NCBI GenBank assembly: GCA_029990175.1
Contig: JARKIP010000005.1
Location: 55,479,001 to 55,543,000, forward strand
Source of the DNA: Petunia secreta
Taxonomy: Eukaryota > Streptophyta > Magnoliopsida > Solanales > Solanaceae
Direction: 5' to 3'
Length of the DNA stretch: 64,000 nucleotides
Below, piece by piece: positions 48,870 through 60,540 of this stretch (its first letter is position 1; the number at the start of each line of letters is the position of its first letter). The notes under the pieces are model-generated. The model did not search any database. It was not told the DNA's origin and saw only the letters and a program-made list of their open reading frames with translations. The position numbers were made by a program, and so were the translations under genes.

Positions 48870-49614
48870 TAGTCTTATAAGTAGTGCTAAACATGAGAGT
48901 GTTTTGTCCGTCACCTTTAGAATTCAAGGTACAAATTTCAATATATGTGATACTAATTCATTTTCATATACTTAAATTATGATTGGTAGAACGATTCCAC
49001 ACTTACATTGATGAAAAATCGATTGCAAGTATTTTGATGGAGTAGTATTGTTATTTTAATTAAGGTACAAAACTTCAACATATGTAAAACTCAAGTGAAT
49101 TTTTCTTTGTCTACCGAAAGTTACAGTTTCAAATGTTAAATGTATTTTACTGGTGATATGATATTTTCCAAACTCTGAAAATCAACATGAAAATGGTAAA
49201 ATATTTGACTACATACAACTAAGCACGCTTTTGTCACTATATATAGCTCTTATCCGGTGTAATCGGGTTAATGACAGAACTGTGGCACTTTAATAAGTTG
49301 TTTGCATTTTTAGCCTCACTTAACATGGTTTGCATTTTTGCTTCACTTATCTACTGATTTAATGAATAAGTTATGCAGGAAAATAAACCCCCCCCCCCCC
49401 CCCCAACAGTTAATTAATCACGCAAGTTCTCACTCCTTCGCTATTTTCACTTTCATCTGAGTTCCGAGCTATGATAATAGTATATACTACAACGCTAAGA
49501 GCTCCAAGTTTTGGAAAGACAATATTTCAAAATATTTCACTACATGTACCCCTTTAACCTTGGTTATGATTTTTTGTCCCCACTAAAGAATGATTTAGCA
49601 AAATGGGCTCCGTA
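48870..49614. other. 3' flank of the RBR gene
   Basis: Non-coding. No certain polyadenylation signal was fixed. Two similar segments containing AGGTACAAA and TTCAAYATATGT lie at about 48928-48950 and 49064-49085. A C homopolymer is at 49388-49404. Nothing else was recognised. Confidence 0.4.
49388..49404 (+). repeat. Poly-C homopolymer (17 nt)
   Basis: An uninterrupted run of C. The exact length is uncertain by nature. Confidence 0.9.
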
Positions 49615-49895
49615 GGCAACACTTCACGTTAAAATTTTTTAAGTGTTCCCTCGGGAGAAACACTTCAAGAGTAAATTACAAATGTTGCCTCCAAAGCAGC
49701 ACTTCAAGTTATCTGGAGATAATGTTGACAGTGATAAAATGTTAAGTGCTGCCACGGGGGCAACACCTGCAGCACTTGTCATTCTATACTTGAAGTGTTG
49801 CCTCTATGGGTACACTTTATACTTGAAGTGCTGCCCCGGTGGGTGCACTTGTCAAGTTATAATTTGAAGTGCTGCCCCCGAGGGAACACTTACTT
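49615..49895. repeat. Inverted and direct repeats of an AAGTGCTGCC/GGCAACACTT word
   Basis: The word ACTTGAAGTGYTGCC and its complement recur about eight times in both orientations (for example near 49615, 49670, 49690, 49745, 49790, 49820 and 49865). This could form several hairpins. A 74-codon frame crosses it but has no motif. The same GGCAACACTTCAAG word occurs near 21340-21355. Confidence 0.7.
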
Positions 49896-49964
49896 AAAAT
49901 TAGTGAGGCCATTCTTGTAAAACTACTTTAAGCGAGGTCAATAAGGCAAACCATTGCCTAAGGT

Positions 49965-50400
49965 GTCATCAACCCATTCCCCCATCTCTAACTAAATTGC
50001 CTTGAGGTCTTGACAAATAGGCAAAAAATGCCCACGACCTCTTCACCCCCATCTCCCAATAAAATTGCCTTAAAGTCTTGCCACGACACTTGCCATTGAC
50101 CCTTTCATCCCGTCTCCAATTAAATTGACTTGAAATTTTGGTAAATCGGCAACACTTTTCCTCGATCCTCTCACCTCCATCTCCCAGCTATATTGTCTTG
50201 GCGTCTTAACATGGCAACACTTGTCACCGACCCCTTCTCCATGTCTCCAACCAAGTTGCCTTCATATCTTGCAAATAAGAAACACTTGCCCTCGACCCTT
50301 TAACCCCATCTCCCAGCTAAATAGCCTTGAAAGTCTTGGCGAGCCCTCCCCCCGTCCTCCCGGCATTCCAAATAAATTGCCTTTAGCTCCCGAAAGCACG
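49965..50400 (+). repeat. Degenerate tandem array, about 65-bp unit
   Basis: Six units share CCATCTCCCARCTAAATTGCC followed by TTGAAGTCTTGSC and GGCAACACTTG. Their CCATCTC-type words lie near 49981, 50047, 50108, 50178, 50239 and 50308 (steps of 61 to 70 bp). No coding capacity. Related inverted units are at 21225-21445. Confidence 0.75.
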
Positions 50401-50507
50401 TAAGCAACACTTTCTAGAAGGAAAGAGAAACATACACAGTGAGGTGAATCATATTATCATAATGGAAAAGGAGACATCGGCGGTTGGGATGGATTTTTAC
50501 AAACACA

Positions 50508-51129
50508 ATCAAACATCTCTATTACAACCCCTCATTATAACAATATTTTAGTATAACGGTCTAATTTTCTCCGGAATTGATTTTTTTAGTTATACTGTAC
50601 CTCTCTATTATATTATTTCACCTATAACAGCAGTGACGTTCATTATAGCAGTACACTCTTTATAAAATTACCCCTCTATAACGGCCATAATCAAATATTG
50701 TGTAATAATATTTTGTAAGAGATATAGTTTGTACAAAATAAAATAAAATATATTTATGATAATCATTTATAACATAAATATATTGTCTTTTTTACATTGT
50801 ACCATAAAATTTCTTACGTAAAACTTGATTTTTTTTTACAGTTTCAATTAATTTTAAATGTATAAGTTCCTTAGATTTTAATTTTTTATTGGTGTGGTTC
50901 AACTAGTTATAGATTTATTAATAATGTATTAACCTTTTCAATTTTTAATTAATGAAATAAGAAAATCTATTGAGATTTTAAATTTAACATATACTTTTTT
51001 CCGAACTTTTTGACTATAACAGCTAAATGATATTTAAAGGTCAAAAGCCAGTATACATATATAACATCACCTAACTATAGCGACCATGAAAGTTCCAGAC
51101 AAATGCTTCCACTATAAAGATGTTTGACT
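50508..51129. mobile_element. MITE with TCAAACATCT ends
   Basis: The left end ATCAAACATCTCTATTA and right end CTATAAAGATGTTTGACT are inverted copies with about 15 of 18 matches. Inside, words such as CCTCTCTATTAT, CTATAACAG and CTATAACGG recur. This is, from recollection, a common dicot MITE type. The target duplication was not resolved. Confidence 0.65.
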
Positions 51130-51964
51130 GCATGTTGCTAGGTTACCCAAAGTGAAAAGTGTCTTTTCTATATTATAAACATGAGCTGGCATTCAATTAC
51201 CTAAAATAATGAAAAATTAGAACAAACCTTCAAAATTTATAATACTTATCTCAGTTTATTTAGCGAAGCCCTTATCCATGCAAGTGACCGTCTTAATCTA
51301 TCCGGAGACATGAGCATCTGAACATGAGCATCCATTCTCTAAAGGGTCGATCCCCTTCGACTCTTGATGAATATAAATTATTCAAAAATTTACGTAGATA
51401 AAAATATATATATTTTAAATAAAAGTATGAAGAAATATATACGATTCTCCTATATTTTCTAACAAATCTTGCAGGAAAAAGAATACTCGAAAAGAGATGA
51501 TAAAAAATCGAAGAGGAGGTTCCTGCGCGATCGTTCTTTCTGCCCCGAAAAAAAGAAGACGTCCAAACGCAAAAACTACAACAGCACCAAAAGTTCTTAT
51601 TATTTGGGAACCCTTTCTTGGGCAAGTGAATAATAGCACAGAAAGGTTAATAAAAGTATGTCTTATTTTGCTCCTTCCTCAGGTGAAAGGCAGGGCCTGC
51701 TGGGCTTGCTTCTCATGAGATTGGGTGAGGGAATCAGCATCAACTTCCTAATGCAAGAAGCTAATTACACATCTTCTTCACATGAAATTACAACATTTAA
51801 AGAAATTTTGTAAATAAAAGAAATAAAAAAGCAAGAGAAGATTCTCACGTATCCATGCCTAATTGCAAAAAACAAAAAAATACTTCACATTTTAACGATG
51901 ATGTTTTCTTCTCATGATACATCCTCTTCCCATGGCATTGCAAACTTTACGGAATTACTCTTCT
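51130..51964. other. Unassigned intergenic sequence
   Basis: Ordinary AT-rich DNA. A 73-codon plus frame (51497-51718) and 74- to 110-codon minus frames overlap each other and have no known motif, so I do not call a gene. Confidence 0.4.
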
Positions 51965-54576
51965 CACTACAACATTATGCATCTATAGCTACGGATTATT
52001 GGCTACAAATATGAATATTGTGGCTAATGCCTAGCAACAACTATAAAAATTAAGCTTTCATGGCTATTTACAATTTCGTAAAATTTCTTTGCCACGATTG
52101 TCATATTGGCAAAGCTAATACCTTGTTTTTTTATATTTGCTAACTTTTGTGGCAAAAATTACCTAAATAGATACAAACATATTGCTACAATAAGATTTCG
52201 TGGCTAAACATATGTACTTGCCACGCACTTTAAGTTAATGTGGCAATAATAATATTCTAGCCACAACAAATTATTTGTAACAAAATACTGGAGCTACACC
52301 AATATCTTGCTTCAAGTTATAAAAATTTGTGGCAACTACAGTATAACTACAATTAATTACTACGATAAATTTCATAGCTAATAATAAGCTTTAGCTATGT
52401 GTGTAAAGTTAGTGTAGAAATAGGCCCATTTTAGCTACAATAAATCACATGAAACAAAAAGTTGTAGCTCAACGAATATGTTTTATTCAACTTCTGTAAC
52501 ACCTGTGACAATAGATAGCTTAATAGTCACAAAGTTATTGATATAATAAAGTTTTGTAACTAATCACAGGCTCTTGCAACGCGGTTGAGTTGTAATAGCA
52601 ATACCCCTAAATTATTTGAAACAAATATTGTAACTAGATTAATGTATATTTTGCTCAAATTATTAAAAATTAGCGAAAACAATTGTCTTAATTTCTAGAA
52701 TTATTTTTCATGACAAAATGACATAGTAATTAAATATAAGTTAATGAATTTATTAAGTATCAAATAACAAAAAAAATATTAAAATTATAAAATATAATCT
52801 CCAATAATAGAACATTTGTATACTTGTCACCTTAAAAGAGTATAACCTAACATATTACACTTAACCTCATATTTTATTTTATTTTAATCATTTTAATCCA
52901 AATATATGGTTTAGTATGTTAAATGCAATAAGTAATTTTATGATATTAAATTAATGTGTCAATGACCAACTATTATATATATTTTAAATTATTAATAGCG
53001 TATTTATTGTTACATTCCATCTTAATTTATTTTTTCACCTATTTTTTCTAATTTCTTGAGCCAACTAGGACCTATCACAGACAGTCTCTCTACCTTAGAC
53101 AAGGTAGAAACCGTAAGTGTAACGTCTGCGTACAATCCACCCTTCCTATCTTCTTCTTGTTGTTGTTGTCGTCGTCATCATCGTCGTTGTTGGTGTTGTT
53201 GTTTTTGTGGTTGTTGTTACATTGTATAACTAATTATGTATGTGTGTGTATATATATATATATTATCATTCCCAATGTTTTACTTTGTTTGGGCACAGTT
53301 CAAATTTCAAGATTTATTTGCCTATGATCATTTTATGTGTCATATAATATTTTAAAAAATTAATTAAAGTGAACTATTACATAATATAACTAATTTTACT
53401 TGTGTGTATATATAACTAATTTTACATTTTATAATTGTCTCATTCATTAGATGTGTATAATGTATGTACTAAACAAATAAAATAAATTTTAAGTAATCTA
53501 TTATATATGGTTTAATTATTCCTCCATATGTTCTGTTTTATTTGGCATTATTCAGATTTTGATAGTGAAATGAGTTATTATTTAACATATTTTTATATGT
53601 CTTTTAAATATTTTAAATTATTAATTATTGTGATATATATTATTTTTTATTGTAGTTTTAATATATGTACATTTTATTTCAAATGACTTCAAAAATTTGT
53701 GTTCAAATTTATACTCAAAATCAAAGAAGTTTGACTATCGAAATTCAAATTGTTACAAATAAAGTGAAAGGAATATGTTTCTGAAATAATGTAACTTAAT
53801 TATAGTATGTTGTTTGAAAGATACATATTTTAATTAAGTATATCTCATATAGTATGTCCAAAATTACATTTGAAAAGAATTTTACTTAAGTAGTAGCCGA
53901 TTGAAATCAATACTCCCACATCGGGACAAAACAACAAATATTAGGTACTTATAAAGCAATGGTTGGTGCTCCCTTCTTGAATTGCGTACAGGTATATGAG
54001 CAAGTGTGCTGACTGGTGATTGTGGTGAATTCACTTTAAATTGTCATGCGTTAGTTAATTAGTGATTAGTAGTTCATATAATAATAATAATAATAATAAT
54101 ACCCCTTCGTGTATCAACCAATTTGTAGTGTGTTACTATGAGGTGCGGTACCAATATAGTCTGAAATGTGTAAAAAGAAATTTGAAATTATATATTTTAA
54201 CTATGATAAAGTAAAATTTTTTGCTACAATATAAGAGCTTGTGGCAATATCTATAGATTTAATTTGTCGTGGCAAAACAATAAAATCATTTGCTATAAAT
54301 AAAATTTTCGTGGCAAATTAAAAAATTATTTGCTATATGTACACTTTTCGTGGCAAAAGGTTTTATCATTATAGCTACAACTTAAGAAAAATTTGTGGCA
54401 ATAAATATTAGTTCTTAGCCACGTGACATGTAAAGTCCGTAGCTGACTTTTAGCCACCCCACATTTAGCTACGAATGCTACGGAAGAAAAATATTGTGGC
54501 TAAAGTGTTTAGCCACGAATATTTTCATGTTTAGCTACGATGTATTTTGTAGCTATAGATGCATTTTCTTGTAGTG
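51965..54576. mobile_element. Non-autonomous CACTA (En/Spm-type) transposon
   Basis: The element starts CACTACAAC and ends CTTGTAGTG. The 28-bp inverted ends match at about 25 positions and both contain ATGCATCTATAGCTAC. It is flanked by the 3-bp duplication TCT (51962-51964 and 54577-54579), as expected for CACTA elements. The first 650 bp and last 400 bp are packed with short subterminal words in both orientations (GTGGCAA, TAGCCAC, TAGCTACA), the usual transposase-binding pattern. The interior is AT-rich with no transposase frame, so it would depend on an autonomous relative. Confidence 0.9.
53066..53220 (+). mobile_element. SINE-like fragment with TTG tail inside the CACTA element
   Basis: The segment from CCTATCACAGACAGTCTCTC through GGTAGAAAC and GTCTGCGTACAATCCACCC, ending in TTG/TCG-rich repeats, resembles the 3' part of TS/SolS SINEs of Solanaceae, which end in TTG repeats (recollection). 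The tRNA-like head is not evident, so it is 5'-truncated or worn. Confidence 0.6.
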
Positions 54577-55639
54577 TCTATAAATAGAAGAAAACTCTCG
54601 TATTGAAGACGTCAATTAGGAGGAAGAGAATAAAATAGCTATCTACTCTTTAAATTTTGCTTTTTTTTTTAATTGTATTTCATTTGTTGTAGGAAATATT
54701 TCCTTAGTCTTTTAAATCTCTCTTTTAGCTTTTCTTACGAGTAATTTCTTCAGTTGGGATAATTAATGAAACTTGATATATTTATGATATTTATCTCAGT
54801 TTTAATATATGTTTGGCCTGGAATTTGCTATTTCACATTTTGTATTGTGTTGGAATGATAGTTTATTCAATTAATTGAGGTTATCTCACTATTTTTTAGA
54901 CTGTTGTTACTTGATTATTTCTTAGTAAGCAAAATATAATTGAATTAGCAATAAGTAATTATTCTTTAGAGAAATACATGTAAATAATTGAGATTTTTAT
55001 TATAAATATTATCAAGTAGAATCAACGATTCCCGACTATTTTGTAATTGAAAATCTTCTGAAAGTTCTATTGTTTAAGATAAAGTTTATTAAAAGTTCAA
55101 AAACTCAATTTTCATCAAATTAATTCTCCCAAATAGTAGTCAGAATATTTTAAGTCTGTAGCATAGATTTCTCAATCTCTGTGGAACGATATCAAAAGCT
55201 GTACTAGAATTCGACAAGTACGAGCAGAAATACCCTATACACATTGGACTCGACAATTGCCAATTAAATTATCTGCGTGTCATCTGAGGGTTGTCTCTAG
55301 GGTGTCTGGTCCAATTTTTACCAAAACAGATTGTCCACCATTTTTCTGAATAAGTCTCGGAGGAATTCGGGAAGTGTAAAAGTTTTAAGTGGAAAAATGA
55401 GATGGCCGTATCTACAACGTGTATTTTGTAAGATGTATGTTACTTCACCTATCATGCCCACGTGCATGAATGTGAGTTTTGCTAGTTACCGAGGTCAGCA
55501 TAACCACAACACCTATGAAAGGTAATGCTTTAGTTTCTTCAACACTTTAAACTCTTCAGCTAAAAAAAAAATTCTCAAGAACAAGAATTTTCATAGCAAA
55601 TCCATGTCATCACCGCCGTGTTTCTTTGTCAATATCTTG
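54577..55639. other. Possible LTR remnant beside the CACTA element
   Basis: 54577 onward reads like a promoter-proximal LTR end: CTATAAATAG, then a leader-like AT-rich stretch, and at about 55175-55260 a U5-like segment (TCTCTGTGGAACGATATC, ACACATTGGACTCGACAA). The CACTA element would then sit just upstream of the TATA box. Further on (55331-55525) a 64-codon frame has no motif. No second LTR was found. Confidence 0.35.
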
Positions 55640-56180
55640 TGTATTGGGTAAAAATCGGCCCGCGATGATTCACCCCGGTCATGCAAGTTAACAGCAACCG
55701 GGCACATAACAAAAAACTGAAGATCGAAGCAAGTAAGTGGGTCGCCGAAGTCACACATCAAGGTCGCCACCGAAGGCGAGCCGTAAGTTGAGCTTCGGTG
55801 GTGTCTGCCTCGATCAAACAGCAAGGCCCCCCCACCGAGGTCACATATATGCACCTCGGTGAATAGCCTCGGTTCCAGCGGCTTTGCAGCCCACTAACTC
55901 CTTCCATTAATGCCAAGATCGTGGGTCAAAGCACAACTGATAGTGGAGAACGTGAGCAAGGCTCTTAGGCCTATAAATAGTATTTCATTTTGTGTAGCGG
56001 GCATCCAGAAATACATACTGAAACTCTGCTCAAATTTGTACGCATCATAATATATTGAAATCAAGTTATTCTTTCGCATTTACGCCTATTTCTTGCACTT
56101 ATTTAGCTTTGATATGAAGTTTGGCTTATATTCAAACCCAAATTCGATTTGTGAACCTAAAACTGGTTTAGGCTCATACA
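55640..56180 (+). repeat. Tat 5' LTR
   Basis: 541 bp, TGTATTGGGTAAAAATCGGC...CATACA, with the TATA box CTATAAATAG near 55972-55981. The frame of a related LTR at 44898-45442 supports the boundaries. The exact first base could be two bases further left (TGTGTATTGGG). Confidence 0.8.
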
Positions 56181-56183
56181 AAT

Positions 56184-56201
56184 TGGTGCCGTCTGTGGGG
56201 A
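56184..56201 (+). other. Tat primer-binding site
   Basis: TGGTGCCGTCTGTGGGGA follows the LTR after a three-base spacer. This site is frequent in plant Tat elements. The matching tRNA was not worked out. Confidence 0.72.
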
Positions 56202-56271
56202 TATAAGTAGAAACGCTTTGTTCCAAAGTTCTACGTCCTTTTTTCGTTAAAGCCTACAGTTCAACGACGTT

Positions 56272-57776
56272 ATGGCTGACAACAGTGACAATCTTAATGA
56301 GCGGACTGGCGTTCCGTCGAACCAACAGTCCACATCACCAATGACAACCGAAGCGTTCCAAGCTTTTGTTGTCAATGCGCTAAGAGCTCTCCAAGATCGA
56401 CAGGATGAGCAAGTCAATATCAATGCTGAATTTCGCGCCTCGCTGGAAGCGAGGAACAGCGCAGCACCGAACGGCAACCAGCCTTCGGTTCCAAATGGAG
56501 GCATACCGACTTTCGTTTCTACGGGCGCGATAATAGGGGGACCTCTTAACAGAGCCACGTCTGGGGGTTAGGGAAATGCACCAGCTGCAACGCCACACTT
56601 CAGGATGGTTCCTACCGTGGCTGGAACAACGTCCTCAGTCGATGTTGAAAGATTGACCAGAGAGATTGAAACACGCATTGAGGCTCGCATCGAGGCACGC
56701 GTGAAAAAACGCCTCGAGAGCGTGCCGGGGTTAACAAAGGTTGAAGATGATCTTGACATTCAAGCCCGAAGCGGCCCCAGCCCCAACTCCCAAGAACTTC
56801 AAACTCATGTTTTTGAAGAAGTATAATGGGACCACCGATCCCAGAGAGCATGTAAGAAAATACATGGCAATGGTAAAAAGCAACGACTTAACAGCAATAG
56901 AGCTCGAGTCGATGTTCTTAAAAAAGTTTGGTGAGTCCTTGGAAAAAGAAGCTCTGCGTTGGTACATGTCCTTCCCAGCGAGGTCGATTTCTACCTTCAA
57001 GAAAATGTCCAGTGCCTTCGTTAAGGCACATACCGGGGCCCAAAAGATCCTCCGAAGGAAGGAAGACATATGTGAGGTTAAACAAAAGCCCGGTAAGCCA
57101 CTTAAGGAGTTCCTTGAGCGCTTTCACGACGAGCGCATGGAACTACCTCGGGTGGATGATACCCTGGCCATCATGGCATTTGAAAAGGGTATCAATATTC
57201 GCAATTCTGACGCTGCTGCTGAATTGCAGAAGGAGCACCAACAATACAAAGTTCTGACATGGGAGGATCTACAAAAGCGAACTTACTCCAAAATCATATT
57301 GGAAGAAGCTGATTTCAAAAGCCGAGGTTACAATTATAAAAACCGAGGCGAATTCTCGCACCGCGCCGAGGCGTCGCGAGGAAATCCGAAGGGGAGGTAC
57401 GAACCATACACCTCAACAAGGCAACCTGTTAGCCAAAAGCTGGGAAATTCCTTCAGAAATTCATACACAAGTCCACACATAAGCCAACGGCTCGGAGGGA
57501 AGGTTCAACCTAGCACGAACCAAAGAAATCCCTCAGGCCCATCTTCGGCCTCGAATAAGGATCTGCCTCGGATCCCTGACTACAATTTCAACATATCGAC
57601 CTCGGAGCTGGTCAATGTAGTCAAAGGGACTGCCGGGGTAAGGGTGCCCAAAGACATGAGGACCCTAGCAGACAAGAGAGACCACAATTTGTACTGCGAG
57701 TTCCATGCGGATTACGGCCACCGAACCGAAGATCGCAAAGCCTTGCGCCTCGAGGTGGCTCACTTATTAAAAAAAT
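56272..57776 (+). pseudogene. Tat gag
   Basis: The ATG at 56272 (MADNSDNLNERT) opens a frame that meets a UAG at 56569. It continues in the same frame to about 56760 (a helical ERLTREIETRIEARIEARVK segment) and then shifts by one into 56741-57776. The gag core there has YNGTTDPREHVRKYM, LRWYMSFPARSISTF and KPLKEFLERFHDERMEL. The C-terminal zinc-binding-like segment NLYCEFHADYGHRTEDR resembles the C-x-H-H motif of Tat gags. It forms the capsid-like particle in active relatives. One stop and one frameshift inactivate it. Confidence 0.85.
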
Positions 57777-58590
57777 GAGTATTGGCTGACTTCCTTACCG
57801 ACAAGGGAAAGGACAATTTCTCCAAGAACAGAGGTGATAGGCAACCACCTCGGGCTCCACCCCTGGAAAGAGTTGTGAACGTCATCACCGGGGGAGCAGA
57901 GGTGAACGGTGTGAAATTCGCAGTGGCCAAGAAATTCGCAAAATTATCGATCACCATCGAGAAGAGAACCTGAATTGGCGGCTCGGGTAAAGAGATTGTG
58001 TTTGACGATGATGACTGTGATGGGATGATGTTCCCTCATCACGATGCCTAGTCATCATGCTAAGAATCAACGACTCCGACATCAAACGAGTCTTAATCGA
58101 CCCCGGTAGCTCGGTCAACATAATCAGCTACGGGGCTGTTAAGAAGATGTGGCTCAAAGGGGAAGTTGTCCCCAAAGCAACAATGCTAGCCAGTTTCAAC
58201 AACTGTACAGAAAAAACTTTGGGTGAAATCACACTCAAAACATTTGCTGAAGGAGTGAGCAAGGAAACGCTATTTCAAGTGATGCCCGAGGACCTGGCAT
58301 ACAATGTTATCCTCCGTAGGCCATGGATCCATTCCATGGAGGCTGTTCCCTCTACGCTGCATCAAGTGATTAAATTTCCTACGCCTTGGGGACTTCGATC
58401 AATCAAAGGAGAGCAGCGAGTAGCAAGGGAGAGCTACTCAGTTGCGCTGAAAAATGGAGTCGCCCCGACTGGGCCAAAACAATAGCAACTACAGCAATCG
58501 GGGTCGAGCGAGGAGGACCTCCGAGGAGAAATTGAGAAGATCCCGGTTTGCATTCAAGAGCCTCAGAAATAAAAAGCCGAGGACTCAACC
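57777..58590 (+). pseudogene. Tat protease region
   Basis: Frames at 57782-57973 and 58057-58485 encode the spacer (ERVVNVITGGAEVNGV, FDDDDCDGMMFPHHDA) and the aspartic protease IKRVLIDPGSSVNIISY, followed by TLGEITLKTFAEG and NVILRRPWIHSMEAVPSTLH. The active-site triad reads Asp-Pro-Gly, not the standard Asp-Thr/Ser-Gly. Tat enzymes vary here, but activity is doubtful. Stops at about 57973 and 58051 separate the parts. Confidence 0.8.
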
Positions 58591-59575
58591 ATCGAGGAGT
58601 TGGAATCTTTCATCCTATTGAAAGATTTTCCCGAAAGGAAAGTGTTTGTCGGCTCAGAGTTGGACCCGGAGTCGAAAAAGGTGATTATTGAAGTTTTACA
58701 GTCCAACAACGATTGCTTTGCTTGGTCTCATTCAGATATGATTGGTATCGATCTGGAGATCATGACCCACAAGCTGAATGTGGACCCAAAATTCACTCTA
58801 GTGAAGCAAAAGAAGAGACCTCACGCCGGGGTAAAAAAGAAAGCGATCGAAGATGAAACCACAAAGTTGCAAGAAAATAGTTTCATAAGAGAGGTGAAAT
58901 ACCCCGAATGGCTGGCCAATGTGGTTGTCGTACCGAAGAAGAACGACAAGTGGAGGATGTGTGTAGACTACACTGACCTGAACAAAGCTTGCCCCAAAGA
59001 CTCCTACCCATTGCCACAAATTGACAGGTTAATAGACTCCACGGCTGGACACAAGCTGTTAACCTTCTTGGATGCATATTCAGGCTACAATCAGATCCTC
59101 ACGGACCCGAAGGATGAAGAGAAGACCTCGTTCATCACTGACCGAGGTACTTTCTGCTATAAGGTGACTTTCGGCCTGAAAAACGCCGGGGCGACTTATC
59201 AAAGGTTGTTGTGTCGCATGTTCAAGTAGTATATTGAAAAATCTATGGAAGTCTACATAGATGATATGCTCATCAAATCGATCCGAATGGAGGATCATTT
59301 GAATCATCTGCGGGAAGCTTTTGCTGTTCTGAGGCAATATGGCATGAAATTGAACCCTGAGAAGTGCGCCTTCGGTGTCGGATCAGGAAAATTCTTGGGA
59401 TTCATTGTCTCTGAACGAGGGATCGAAGCTAACCCAAATAAAATCAAAGCTATCGTGGATATCCCCGAAGAGCTGACCGGGGTGAAAGAAGTTCAACGCT
59501 GGACTGGCCGAGTCGCCGCCTTGAGTCGATTTATCTCAAGATCCTCGGAGTGATGCCACAGATTCTTCTCCGTTT
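58591..59575 (+). pseudogene. Tat reverse transcriptase
   Basis: Motifs in order: VVVVPKKNDKWRMCVDYTDLNKACPKDSYP written as separate RT blocks near 58920-59010, LLTFLDAYSGYNQI near 59060, TFGLKNAGATYQRL near 59165 and the catalytic YIDDM near 59257. A UAG at 59227-59229 interrupts the frame shortly before the catalytic block. The thumb segment (KCAFGVGSGKFLGFIVSERGIEANP as the FLGFIV motif) follows. Another stop at 59551 precedes RNase H. Confidence 0.85.
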
Positions 59576-60040
59576 TGAGAAAAAAATCACTTCGAATGGA
59601 CACCGGAGAGATTTGAAGCAATACTTGGCTAACGCGCCGTTGCTCGCCAAGCCAAAAAAAGGTGAAACATTGCTGGTCTACTTGGCTGTGTCTGAGGTAT
59701 CAGTCAGCGCAGTGCTGATTCGGGAAGAAGATGGCAAGCAACAGCCCATCTACTACGTGAGCAAGACGCTCCTCGACGCTGAAACCAGGTACCCACACTT
59801 GCTTTACTTGTTACTGCTCGGAAACTACGACCCTACTTCCAATGTCACCCAATAGCGGTAGTTTCAACCTTCACCTTAAGGAGTATATTGCATAAACCTG
59901 AGTTATCAGGGAGGTTATCAAAATGGGCGGTAGAGTTGAGCGAGTACGACATCACTTATCAACCCCGAACAGCCATCAAGTCTGAGGTCCTGGCCGACTT
60001 TGTAGCCGATTTTAGTGTTGGGATTCTTCCTGAAGCGGAA
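59576..60040 (+). pseudogene. Tat RNase H (first) and tether
   Basis: Frames at 59550-59855 and 59888-60040 encode LLVYLAVSEVSVSAVLIRE, QQPIYYVSKTLLDAETRYP and SKWAVELSEYDITYQPR. These are the degenerate first RNase H that acts as tether in Tat elements. A frameshift lies near 59815 and a stop near 59853. Confidence 0.8.
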
Positions 60041-60540
60041 AAGGAAAACTCAATGTCGAAGGGAACAGCCTTAGGGCTATGGGTGCTACACACCAATGGG
60101 GCGACTAATTCTAAGGGTTCGGGATTAGGCATAGTGTTGAAAGCACCCACCGGGGAGAAAATCAGGCATTCGGTTCGGTTAAAAAAAGTGACCAACAACG
60201 AGGCCGAGTACGAAGCGGCTCTAGCGGGTTTTGGAGTTGGATAAAGAAATAGGGGTGGAAAGAATCGAACTAAGATGTGATTCGCAGTTTGTAGTGAACC
60301 AGGTCTTCGGTGACTATTCGGCTCGGGAGCCCAGAATGCAACTATACTTGGACCGAGCACAAAGAATTTTGGCCCAATTCCAAGAGTAGCAAATTAAACA
60401 AGTGCCTCGGGAGGAAAACACCGAGGCTGACGCCCTGGCAAATCTGGGTTCGGCGATTGACGAAGCCCACTCGGGGACTGATTCACTGGTTCAGTTGTTG
60501 TCCGCACAAATGAGAGTGATGAAGTTGCAGGTCAATTCGG
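60041..60540 (+). pseudogene. Tat archaeal-type RNase H (aRNH)
   Basis: The segment LHTNGATNSKGSGLGIVL at about 60090-60145 aligns with the aRNH start, usually VDGASN. Here the first catalytic Asp is replaced by Asn. TNNEAEYEAALAG near 60195 keeps the Glu motif. After a frameshift near 60225, blocks corresponding to RCDSQFVVNQV and TEADALANLG continue to about 60460. A second RNase H of this type marks the Tat lineage. Confidence 0.8.

Noticed and set aside
51293..51718. Short basic frames on both strands (for example KKRRRPNAKT)
   Set aside because: Overlapping frames on opposite strands, no homology recognised, and no start context or neighbouring exons.
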